Source of the DNA: Candidatus Tidjanibacter faecipullorum
GTDB lineage: Bacteria > Bacteroidota > Bacteroidia > Bacteroidales > Rikenellaceae
Assembly: GCA_019116245.1 (NCBI GenBank)
Contig: DXCC01000017.1
Coordinates: 124,001-188,000 of the forward strand
Reading direction: 5' to 3'
DNA: 64,000 nt
Below, in pieces: positions 56,381-64,000 of this stretch; the first letter of the stretch is position 1; every line of letters begins with the position of its first letter. The notes beneath the pieces were generated by a model. It saw only the letters and a list, made by a program, of their open reading frames with translations, had not been told where the DNA came from and did not search any database. Made by a program: the position numbers and the translations under genes.

Positions 56381-58591
56381 ATGTTGTACAACGAGACAGT
56401 GAAGGTCATCCCGATGGGGGATGGCCGCGAGATTACCATCTCGACCGGAAAACTGGCCAAACAGGCCGACGGCGCCGTCGTGGTGAAGCAGGGTGATACC
56501 ATGCTGCTGGCCACCGTGGTAGCCGCCAAGGATGCCAAACCCGAAACGGACTTCATGCCCCTTTCGGTGGAATACAAGGAAAAATACGCCGCTGCGGGCC
56601 GCTTCCCCGGAGGCTTCCTCAAACGGGAAGGCCGTCCGTCGGACAGCGAGATCCTTGTGGCGCGACTCATAGATCGGGCCCTGCGTCCCCTCTTCCCGTC
56701 CGACTTCCACGCCGAAGTATTCGTGACGGTGAACCTCATCTCGGCCGACCGCGACATCCAGCCCGATGCGCTGGCCGGACTGGCCGCTTCGGCTGCTCTG
56801 GCCGTGTCGGACATCCCCTTCGGAGGCCCGATTTCGGAGGTGCGCGTAGCCCGTATCGACGGCAAGCTGGTGATCAACCCGACCTTCAGCGAGAACACCC
56901 GTGCCGACATCGACATCATGGTGGGTGCCACGATCGACAACATCCTGATGGTCGAGGGTGAGATGAACGAGGTGAGCGAGGCCGACATGCTGGAAGCCAT
57001 CAAGTTCGCTCACGAGGAGATCAAGAAGCACTGCGCCGTGCAGATCGAACTGATGAAGGAGCTGGGCAAGGATGTGAAACGCACCTACTGCCACGAGACG
57101 AACGACGAGGAACTCCGTCAGCTGGTCATCAAGGAGACCTACGACAAGGTTTATGCCGTGGCTACCAGCGCATCGAGCAAGCACGAGCGTTCGGACAAGT
57201 TCGACGAGATCGAAGCCGAGTTCTGTACCCGGTTCACCGAGGAGGAGCTGGCCGAGAAACTGCCGCTCATCAAACGCTATTTCCACGACGAGGTGCTCAA
57301 GAAGGCGATGCGCCGCATGATCCTCGACGAGGGCAAACGGCTCGACGGCCGCCGTACGGACGAGATCCGTCCCATCTGGTGCGAGGTGGGCTACCTGCCC
57401 TGCGCACACGGTTCGGCCATCTTCACCCGCGGCGAAACGCAGTCGCTGGCTACCGTAACGCTGGGTACGAAGCTCGACGAGAAGCAGATCGACCAGGTGC
57501 TTGTGCAGGGCAGCGAGCAGTTCGTGCTGCACTACAACTTCCCGCCCTTCTCGACCGGCGAGGCAAAGGCTGCCCGCAGCCTGTCGCGTCGTGAGATCGG
57601 TCACGGCAATCTGGCCTGGCGTGCGCTGAAGCCGATGGTGCCCGTCGGTGAGGAGAACCCCTATGCCGTACGCGTGGTTTCCGATATTCTGGAGTCGAAC
57701 GGTTCGTCGTCGATGGCAACCGTCTGCGCCGGTACGCTGGCCCTGATGGATTCCGGTCTGAAACTCAAGAAGCCGGTTTCGGGTATCGCCATGGGTCTGA
57801 TCTCCGATTCCGAATCGGACAAATATGCCATCCTTTCCGATATTCTCGGTGACGAGGACCACCTCGGCGACATGGACTTCAAGGTAGCCGGTACCCGCGA
57901 CGGTATCACCGCCACCCAGATGGATATCAAGGTGGACGGCCTCTCCTACGAAGTGCTGGCCAAAGCCCTCGAGCAGGCTCGCGTAGGCCGCATGCATATT
58001 CTGGACAAGATCGTGGAGACGATTCCCGAGCCGCGTGCCGACTTCCGTCCCTTCGTGCCGCGTCTGGTGCAGATCACCATTCCGTCCGACTTCATCGGCG
58101 CCGTTATCGGCCCGGGTGGCAAGGTGATCCAGGATATTCAGAAAACGACCGGTACGACGATCACCATTACCGAGGACGAGCAGAACAACAAGGGTCTGGT
58201 GGATATCTTCGGCGAAAACAAGGATGCGATCGACGCCGCACTGGCCCGTATCAAGGCGATCGTGGCCGTGCCCGAGGTGGGCGAGGTGTACAACGGCAAG
58301 ATCCGTTCGATCGTCTCCTTTGGTGCCTTCGTCGAGATCCTGCCCGGCAAGGATGCCCTGCTGCACATCTCCGAGATCGACCACAAGCGGTTTGAGACGA
58401 TGGAGGAGACCGGCCTCAAGGAGGGTGACATGATCGAGGTGAAGCTGATCGGCATGGATCCCAAGACCGGCAAGCTGAAACTCTCGCGCAAGGCACTGCT
58501 GCCGAAACCGGAGCATGCCGACAAGGGCGAGCGGAGCGAGCGTCCGGAAAAACGTGACAACCGTCACGAAAAACACGAGCGCAAGCATTAG
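56381..58591 (+). CDS. pnp: Polynucleotide phosphorylase
   Basis: A 736-residue enzyme with two RNase PH domains (about 10-140 and 325-545), an alpha-helical linker, a KH domain ([17 protein letters not shown], about 570) and an S1 domain ([20 protein letters not shown], about 630). The tail is charged ([19 protein letters not shown]). It degrades RNA 3'-to-5' with phosphate. The second catalytic half holds [20 protein letters not shown], the active-site GSSSM motif. Confidence 0.97.
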   Translation: MLYNETVKVIPMGDGREITISTGKLAKQADGAVVVKQGDTMLLATVVAAKDAKPETDFMPLSVEYKEKYAAAGRFPGGFLKREGRPSDSEILVARLIDRALRPLFPSDFHAEVFVTVNLISADRDIQPDALAGLAASAALAVSDIPFGGPISEVRVARIDGKLVINPTFSENTRADIDIMVGATIDNILMVEGEMNEVSEADMLEAIKFAHEEIKKHCAVQIELMKELGKDVKRTYCHETNDEELRQLVIKETYDKVYAVATSASSKHERSDKFDEIEAEFCTRFTEEELAEKLPLIKRYFHDEVLKKAMRRMILDEGKRLDGRRTDEIRPIWCEVGYLPCAHGSAIFTRGETQSLATVTLGTKLDEKQIDQVLVQGSEQFVLHYNFPPFSTGEAKAARSLSRREIGHGNLAWRALKPMVPVGEENPYAVRVVSDILESNGSSSMATVCAGTLALMDSGLKLKKPVSGIAMGLISDSESDKYAILSDILGDEDHLGDMDFKVAGTRDGITATQMDIKVDGLSYEVLAKALEQARVGRMHILDKIVETIPEPRADFRPFVPRLVQITIPSDFIGAVIGPGGKVIQDIQKTTGTTITITEDEQNNKGLVDIFGENKDAIDAALARIKAIVAVPEVGEVYNGKIRSIVSFGAFVEILPGKDALLHISEIDHKRFETMEETGLKEGDMIEVKLIGMDPKTGKLKLSRKALLPKPEHADKGERSERPEKRDNRHEKHERKH

Positions 58592-58636
58592 ACTGGTACA
58601 GTTTTTGCGGCACTTTCCAAACAATCTGATCGGTGT

Positions 58637-58672
58637 CAGACTGTCTTCCCCACCCGTGGGGAAGACAGTCTG
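58637..58672 (+). terminator. Terminator/strong hairpin after pnp
   Basis: CAGACTGTCTTCCCCAC / GTGGGGAAGACAGTCTG, a 17-bp perfect stem with a very short loop. There is no T tract, so it may be a processing site instead. Confidence 0.65.
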
Positions 58673-58722
58673 CATCGGTAAAGATTTCGTGCGGAAAATT
58701 ATGCGCAATAGAAATATATGTT

Positions 58723-58730
58723 TATTTTTG
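58723..58730 (+). promoter_or_regulatory. -7 element of the TPR lipoprotein gene
   Basis: TATTTTTG, 80 bp before the start; no good -33 element seen. Confidence 0.5.
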
Positions 58731-58809
58731 CTTTACGTAACGTATTCATGCGTTTGCGCAGAGCAATAAGAAACGAAGCGAAATAACTGTCTAAATACAT
58801 TAATTAATT

Positions 58810-60501
58810 ATGAGAAGATTTGCTTATGTAGGCCTTGTGCTTACGTCGATGATGATTCTGCTCGCCGGATGTAATCCGTACAACAGAATGCAGAAGAATG
58901 TCAGCAAGATCGAGGCAACTGCCAATCCCGAAGTGCTGACGCTGAAAGGCTCGACCGTCGAGGCCGACATCACCTACACCTTCCCGCCGAAGTATTTCTA
59001 TGAGGAGATGATCTTGAAGGTAACGCCGGTACTCGTATTCGAGGACGGTGAGATCGCCGGTACGCCGAAGTACTTCCAGGGCGAGGATGTTCGCGACAAC
59101 TACACGCCCGTTTCGTGGAAAGAGGGCGGCGTATTCACCCAGAAGGTTGTTTTCCCGTACGATGAGCGCGCCGATCTGTCGACCCTCGTGCTGGTTGTTG
59201 AAGGCCGCACCGCTGACCAGTGCCGTCGCGACAAATTCAAATCGTTCGGCGAATTCGGTGAGGTTGCCGTAGCCAACGGTATCAGCACCGTTCAGTCGCT
59301 GGCCGACATGCCCTACATGGTGCTCATGGATCACAACTTCAAACGCGTGAGAACGATCACCAGCGAGGCTGATCTCCACTATCTAATCAACAGCGCTACC
59401 GTTCGCAAGAACCAGCTCACCCAGGAGCAGATCAAACTCTTCGAGGACTTCGTTCGCGAGAACACCTCGGCCGAGGATGTGACGATGGGTACCGTATACG
59501 CCAAAGGTTACGCTTCGCCTGATGGTCCCGAGAAATTCAACCAGACGCTGTCCGCAAAACGTAGCCAGACCGGTGAGAAGGCCATGCAGAAAGCCCTCAA
59601 GGGTGTGGATGTACAGTACGATGCCGCCGCTTACGGTGAGGACTGGGAAGGTTTCCGCGAGTTGGTTGAGGCTTCCGACATTCAGGACAAGGATCTGATT
59701 CTGCAGGTACTGTCGATGTACGAATCGTCCGCTCGTCGCGAGCAGGAGATCCGCAACCTGTCGGCCGTTTACACCGAACTGAAACAGAATATCCTGCCGC
59801 AGCTCCGTCGTACGCAGTTCGTTGCTTCCGCTGACGTAGTCGGCCTGAGCGACGAGGAGATCCTGGCTGCCGTTAAGGCCAACGACACTTCGCTCCGTCT
59901 GGACGAGATGCTCTACGGTGCAACGCTCGTAAAATGCCCGGCAGAGAAGGTCGCTATCTACAAGATGGCTGCTAAACAGTACAACGACGTTGCCGCTTAC
60001 AACAACCTGGCCGTTGCACTGGTATGGGATGGTCAGATCGACGCTGCCAAAGAGGCCATCGATCAGGCTGCCCGTCTGAACGCCAACCCCACCGTAACGA
60101 ACAACCTCGCTGCCATTGCCATCGCACAGGGTGATCTGGCAACCGCCAAGAAATACCTGGCCGGTCTGAACAGCGAAGAGGCTACGATGAACAAGGGTCT
60201 GGTTGCTCTGAAAGAGGGTGACTATGTTGCCGCTACCCGCGATCTGAAGGGTTACAACCTCGCCGTTGTTGAGGTGCTGAACGGTAACTACGCCAACGCC
60301 AAAGCCGCTCTGGGCAATGACAAATGCGCCGATGCAGACTATCTGCGTGCCATCATTGCCGTTCGCGAGGGTGACTGCCAGGGTGCTCTGAACTACCTGA
60401 GCGCTGCAATCGATCAGAAACCGGAACTCGCCGAGGCTGCTGCGAACAACATCGAGTTCGCTCCGCTCTTCGAGAACCCCGAATTCCTGGCTCTGATGTA
60501 G
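58810..60501 (+). CDS. Lipoprotein with OmpA-like segment and TPR repeats
   Basis: A 563-residue lipoprotein (lipobox LLAGC, Cys21). An N-terminal beta-rich part (about 40-180) is followed by VYAKGYASPDGPEKFNQTLS (about 229-248) and AKRSQTGEKAMQKAL, which resembles the peptidoglycan-binding OmpA-like motif G-x-x-S-P-x-G...N-x-x-L-S-x-x-R. TPR-like helices (about 375-520: YNNLAVALVWDGQIDAAKEA, VTNNLAAIAIAQGDLATAKK) end the protein. GGT/CGT/GTT-rich codon use unlike its neighbours suggests very high expression. A structural outer-membrane role is inferred; I do not recognise a named family. Confidence 0.85.
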   Translation: MRRFAYVGLVLTSMMILLAGCNPYNRMQKNVSKIEATANPEVLTLKGSTVEADITYTFPPKYFYEEMILKVTPVLVFEDGEIAGTPKYFQGEDVRDNYTPVSWKEGGVFTQKVVFPYDERADLSTLVLVVEGRTADQCRRDKFKSFGEFGEVAVANGISTVQSLADMPYMVLMDHNFKRVRTITSEADLHYLINSATVRKNQLTQEQIKLFEDFVRENTSAEDVTMGTVYAKGYASPDGPEKFNQTLSAKRSQTGEKAMQKALKGVDVQYDAAAYGEDWEGFRELVEASDIQDKDLILQVLSMYESSARREQEIRNLSAVYTELKQNILPQLRRTQFVASADVVGLSDEEILAAVKANDTSLRLDEMLYGATLVKCPAEKVAIYKMAAKQYNDVAAYNNLAVALVWDGQIDAAKEAIDQAARLNANPTVTNNLAAIAIAQGDLATAKKYLAGLNSEEATMNKGLVALKEGDYVAATRDLKGYNLAVVEVLNGNYANAKAALGNDKCADADYLRAIIAVREGDCQGALNYLSAAIDQKPELAEAAANNIEFAPLFENPEFLALM

Positions 60502-60521
60502 TCCGGTAAGCGACAGTTACG

Positions 60522-60555
60522 AAAGGGTGTCATCCGTTACGGGTGACACCCTTTC
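60522..60555 (+). terminator. Terminator after the TPR lipoprotein
   Basis: AAAGGGTGTCA / TGACACCCTTT stem (11 bp) with an 11-nt loop, 21 bp after the stop. The remaining gap to 60862 holds the next promoter and no convincing gene. Confidence 0.75.
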
Positions 60556-60831
60556 TGTGTTCATACCGGACGGCGGGGAAAGTGTCCGGTTCTCGCGGCC
60601 GAGCTTTGGGGTAGGGTGGCGGAGCCCGTATGGGGGTCCGGTGCTGTGCGGATCCTGCCAGTCGGCCGGGGGTGGACGATTGCCGCCTGGCAGGATGGCA
60701 GGGCATGGATGTCAGATCATGGATCGGATGAGGAGACGCGGACGGCTGTCAGGTGGAACAATCGGGAACAAAAGATGGCTAATTCGCTTATTGAAAGGGG
60801 TGTTTGCTGTTCCGTGACGTGGCTTTTTGCG

Positions 60832-60839
60832 TATCTTTG
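60832..60839 (+). promoter_or_regulatory. -7 element of the SGNH/MBOAT unit
   Basis: TATCTTTG, 24 bp before the SGNH start codon. Confidence 0.6.
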
Positions 60840-60862
60840 TAAGCTTTAGCAAACAAGTTGTC

Positions 60863-62617
60863 ATGACGCAGCCCTCTCCCCGGGATTATACCCGATATGC
60901 CTTTTATGTCAGTGCACTGGTGATCGTCTTCCTGGTGTGCGTTTCGTTCGTGCCGGGATTCCATGTGGGATCGCTGACCATCAAGCGGGCCAATATCCTC
61001 TCCGATGTAGTGACGTTCCGCGAGGATATGCAGTCGCTGCTCTCGTCCGAGGATCTGCTCGATACGTCGTTTGTCGAGGAGGTCGATGCGGCGAACGGCG
61101 CGGTGCAGGAGGAGCCTGCCGCGGCCGAAGCGGTGCCGGTCGCCGATACGGTGGCCGTGCAACCGACCGATCCGAACCTGCTGACGGTGCCTGTCATTGC
61201 CGATACGACGATTGTTCAGATCGAGGATTTCAGTCCGGACGAACAGATGCTGGCGCGCTTCTATCATGCGCTGGCGTACGAAACGGGCAGCCGGCCCGTG
61301 CGCATTGCCGTGCTGGGCGACTCGTTCATCGAGGCGGACATCATTACGGCCGATCTGCGCGAACAGTTGCAGGTGGCCTATGGCGGACGGGGGGTCGGCT
61401 TCGTTCCCTTCTCCACGCCCCTGTCGAAATATCGCGGTACCGTGTCGCACACCCACGAAGGGTGGACGGACTACAACCTCATCAAGCGCAAGAGCGTGCC
61501 GGAAGCGTACAAGAATCGTTTCTTCGTGTCGGGCATGCTCTCCGTGCCGGCCGACGGCGCCTATACGCAGTACAAGGGCGTACAGTTCCGCAAACGGATC
61601 GAGCAGAGCAACACGGCAACGCTCTTTTTCCGCAATGGCGGCGATACGGAGCTGACCGTGACGGTGAACGATGCTCCGGCCCGCAGTTACCGTTTGCCGG
61701 CCGAGGAGCGGGTGCAGTGTCTGTCGGTCGAGACGGTGGAGGATATCGCCTCGCTGCGCATTGACGTGGCCCATCCCGAGGAGTTCATCGGTTACGGTGT
61801 CGTGATGGAGGACAGCGTCGGCGTGAGTGTCCACAACTATTCGGTGCGCAGCAACAGCGGTCTGGCCCTGTTGGGAACCGACTATGAGACCAACCGGCAG
61901 ATGAACGACTATCTGCCCTACGATATGGTGATCCTCCAGTATGGCCTGAACGCCATGTCGCCCGACGTGATGGATTATGGCTATTACGGCAAGCAGCTGG
62001 TCAAGATCATCTCCTATATCCAGCGCTGCTTCCCCGAAAGTGCGGTGGTGGTAATGAGCGTCGGCGACCGCAGCACGATGCAGAACGGTACGGCCGTGAC
62101 GATGCCGGCCGTCCATGCCATGCTGCAGACGCAGGAGGCGGCGGCCCGGGCCTGCGGCGTGGGCTTCTGGAATACCTACAAGGCGATGGGAGGCGACAAT
62201 TCGATGCCCAAGTTTGTGGAACGCCACTGGGCGGCCAAGGACTATACCCACATCGGCTATCCGGGCGGCAAATACATTGCCGAGCAGTTCGTCCGGTTCC
62301 TCAATGCGGCCGTGGCCAGTGTCCGCCAGCAGGATGCCGAACGGCAGCGGATCGAAGAGCAGCGCGCACGTATCGAGGCGGAGCGTGCGGCCTACGACCT
62401 GTCGGACGTGGCGATCGACGAGGGCCGGGAGGAGGACTACGGCGAACTGTGGAGCGTGCGGCCGACCGGGGAGGCGGAGGCGGACACGACGGCCGGCCGT
62501 CGGCCGGAGCGCGGGAAGGCGGAGCAGGATACGCTGGCCGGAGAACATTCCCGCCGCCGCGGTCCTGAAGATGTCCGGACGGCGGCGGAACAGCCGGCCG
62601 ACAGCGTGAACATGTAA
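60863..62617 (+). CDS. Membrane-anchored SGNH/GDSL hydrolase
   Basis: A 584-residue protein with an N-terminal signal-anchor (YVSALVIVFLVCVSFVPGFH, about 15-34). A linker rich in Ala/Glu/Pro follows, then an SGNH domain. The nucleophile block is VLGDSFIEADI (Ser154), the block III Asn is in LQYGLNAMSPD and the catalytic Asp-x-x-His is in DYTHIGYPGG. A C-terminal charged coiled coil runs from about 495. Together with the MBOAT gene 26 bp downstream it forms an O-acyltransferase pair as in AlgJ/AlgI, PatB/PatA or DltD/DltB-type systems. The acceptor polymer is unknown. Confidence 0.88.
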   Translation: MTQPSPRDYTRYAFYVSALVIVFLVCVSFVPGFHVGSLTIKRANILSDVVTFREDMQSLLSSEDLLDTSFVEEVDAANGAVQEEPAAAEAVPVADTVAVQPTDPNLLTVPVIADTTIVQIEDFSPDEQMLARFYHALAYETGSRPVRIAVLGDSFIEADIITADLREQLQVAYGGRGVGFVPFSTPLSKYRGTVSHTHEGWTDYNLIKRKSVPEAYKNRFFVSGMLSVPADGAYTQYKGVQFRKRIEQSNTATLFFRNGGDTELTVTVNDAPARSYRLPAEERVQCLSVETVEDIASLRIDVAHPEEFIGYGVVMEDSVGVSVHNYSVRSNSGLALLGTDYETNRQMNDYLPYDMVILQYGLNAMSPDVMDYGYYGKQLVKIISYIQRCFPESAVVVMSVGDRSTMQNGTAVTMPAVHAMLQTQEAAARACGVGFWNTYKAMGGDNSMPKFVERHWAAKDYTHIGYPGGKYIAEQFVRFLNAAVASVRQQDAERQRIEEQRARIEAERAAYDLSDVAIDEGREEDYGELWSVRPTGEAEADTTAGRRPERGKAEQDTLAGEHSRRRGPEDVRTAAEQPADSVNM

Positions 62618-62643
62618 GCAACCTGACAAGCGAGCCATCGGTG

Positions 62644-64000
62644 ATGAATACGTTTTCCGGCATAGTGGAGCAGATCGGGCGGTTGTTCCGGTACGATCCG
62701 GTCAATCCGATGATTTTCAGCAGCGGGTTCTTCCTGTTCCTGTTTGCCGGATTCGCCTTTTTCTACGGATTCATGCGGCGGACGCCCCTGCTGCGCATGA
62801 TCTACGTGGCGCTCTTCTCGACCTATTTCTACTACAAGACGGGCGGCTGGTACATCCTGCTGCTGTTGGCTGTCTCCGTCTCCGATTTTCTGATCGGGCG
62901 GGCGCTGGCCCGTACGGAGAACCGGCGGGGCAGACAGGCGCTGGTGGCGCTGAGCGTGCTGATCAACCTCGGCATGCTGGCCTACTTCAAATATACGAAC
63001 CTCTTTATCGGCATCGTCAATGACCTCTCGGGGACAACGATTTTCGATTTTCAGGAGATCTTCCTGCCGGTCGGCATCTCGTTCTTCGTCTTCCAGTCGA
63101 TGAGCTACACGATCGACATCTACCGGCGTCAGCTGGAGCCGCTCACCTGCTGGCTCGACTACTACTTCTACCTCTCCTTCTTCCCGCAGCTGGTGGCGGG
63201 CCCCATCGTGCGCGCCCGCGACTTCCTGCCCCAGATCCGGCAGAATCCCCTCACCGTCACGCGCGAGATGTTCGGGCGGGGCATTTTCCTGATCATGATC
63301 GGTCTGATCAAGAAGGCGATCATCTCGGACTACATCAGCGTCAATTTCGTCGACCGGGTGTTCGACAACCCGATGCTCTACAGCGGTTTCGAGAACCTGA
63401 TGGGCGTCTATGGCTATGCCCTGCAGATCTACTGCGACTTCTCGGGCTACTCCGACATGGCCATCGGCATCGCCCTGCTGCTCGGCTTCCGCTTCCCCAA
63501 GAACTTCGACTCACCCTACAAGTCGGCCACCGTTACCGAGTTCTGGCACCGCTGGCACATCTCCCTGTCGACCTGGCTGAAGGATTACCTCTACATTTCG
63601 CTCGGCGGCAACCGCAAGGGACGGCTGCGCACCTACGTGAACCTGATCCTCACCATGCTGCTCGGCGGACTGTGGCACGGCGCCTCGCTGCGCTTCATGC
63701 TGTGGGGCGGCTACCACGGCGTGCTACTCGCCCTGCACAAGGGGACCATGGCTCTCTTCCCGCGCATGAAACCCGTCGGGGAGTCGATGAAGCGGGGATG
63801 GCGTGCCCTGGGCATTCTGGTGACCTTTCACCTGGTCTGCCTGGGCTGGATCTTCTTCCGGGCACGCGACGTGGAGACGGGACGGATGGTGATCGAGCAG
63901 ATTTTCACCAATTTCGACCCGTCGCTGATTGCCGGGGTGGCATCCGGCTACTGGCCTGTGATGGCCATGATGGGGGTGGGGTATGTGACCCATTTCATTC
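62644..64000 (+). CDS. MBOAT O-acyltransferase (partial, runs off the window)
   Basis: An open frame of 452 codons to the window edge. Polytopic MBOAT protein of the AlgI type: FLPVGISFFVFQSMSYTIDI, VAGPIVRARDFLPQI, CDFSGYSDMAIGIALLLGF, EFWHRWHISLSTWLKDYLYI and GGLWHGASLRFMLWG, with the invariant His in L-W-H-G-A. It moves acyl groups across the membrane for the SGNH partner encoded just upstream. Start ATG 62644; GTG 62641 is an alternative. The C-terminus lies outside the window. Confidence 0.93.
   Translation, partial: MNTFSGIVEQIGRLFRYDPVNPMIFSSGFFLFLFAGFAFFYGFMRRTPLLRMIYVALFSTYFYYKTGGWYILLLLAVSVSDFLIGRALARTENRRGRQALVALSVLINLGMLAYFKYTNLFIGIVNDLSGTTIFDFQEIFLPVGISFFVFQSMSYTIDIYRRQLEPLTCWLDYYFYLSFFPQLVAGPIVRARDFLPQIRQNPLTVTREMFGRGIFLIMIGLIKKAIISDYISVNFVDRVFDNPMLYSGFENLMGVYGYALQIYCDFSGYSDMAIGIALLLGFRFPKNFDSPYKSATVTEFWHRWHISLSTWLKDYLYISLGGNRKGRLRTYVNLILTMLLGGLWHGASLRFMLWGGYHGVLLALHKGTMALFPRMKPVGESMKRGWRALGILVTFHLVCLGWIFFRARDVETGRMVIEQIFTNFDPSLIAGVASGYWPVMAMMGVGYVTHFI

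Noticed and set aside
60616..60849. Plus-strand ORF in the gap before the SGNH gene
   Set aside because: No motif, overlaps the promoter of the next gene and has the composition of non-coding DNA.

Overview
The window looks like chromosomal DNA from a GC-rich Bacteroidetes of the Alistipes/Rikenellaceae type. Supporting signs are the repeated TAnnTTTG -7 promoter element with TTTG near -33, the scarcity of Shine-Dalgarno sequences, the rpmB-rpmG-DUF4295 cluster, TamL, a HmuY/HmuS haem system, DUF4988-like surface lipoproteins and GH2 enzymes. I saw no tRNA, rRNA, CRISPR array or insertion sequence. Taxonomy is inferred from gene content only.

Layout. 1-3.4 kb: the end of thioredoxin reductase, a LuxE-like acyl-protein synthetase, a DUF4435 protein and a membrane protein. 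3.6-7.7 kb (minus): ribosomal proteins bL33 and bL28 with DUF4295, then a cvpA-rsgA-trmH-cinA operon. 7.8-15.2 kb: a GH2 protein lacking both expected catalytic glutamates, a long-chain acyl-CoA ligase, PlsY, a metallophosphoesterase and an Omp85-type barrel. 15.3-24.7 kb: a YitT transporter, MiaB, an ECF sigma factor with a 48-residue Cys-containing partner, bL20/bL35, lipoproteins, DapF and a nitroreductase. 24.7-31.9 kb: TamL, MetK behind a SAM-II-like riboswitch and a 16-codon upstream ORF, a polysaccharide deacetylase with UbiX, a regulator/membrane-protein pair, and EF-P.

32.0-37.6 kb is the most striking region. A large lipoprotein gene with collagen-like Gly-X-Y repeats has no recognisable promoter of its own. 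Next to it lies a 1.3-kb segment bounded by inverted 22-bp sites. The segment encodes a tyrosine recombinase and carries an outward-facing promoter near its right end. In the sequenced orientation that promoter runs straight into the right-hand site, which is a hairpin followed by seven Ts. Inversion would aim it at the lipoprotein. I read this as a self-contained phase-variation switch captured in the OFF state. A PorV-like outer-membrane protein follows.

37.8-46.6 kb (minus) is a haem-acquisition operon: a TonB receptor (HmuR-like), a HmuY-like haem-binding lipoprotein, a CobN-like chelatase anchored at both ends (HmuS-like), a membrane protein, an ExbB/TolQ-like channel and a DUF2149 protein. 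46.8-49.5 kb is a PadR/PspC envelope-stress type operon facing away from it. 49.6-55.8 kb (minus): a PH-domain protein, IspD, an SDR epimerase, a PNPOx-like protein, an M23 peptidase and dipeptidyl peptidase III. 56-64 kb: rpsO-pnp with an intercistronic stem-loop, a TPR/OmpA-like lipoprotein, and a SGNH hydrolase/MBOAT pair (truncated by the window end) likely to O-acylate an extracytoplasmic polymer.
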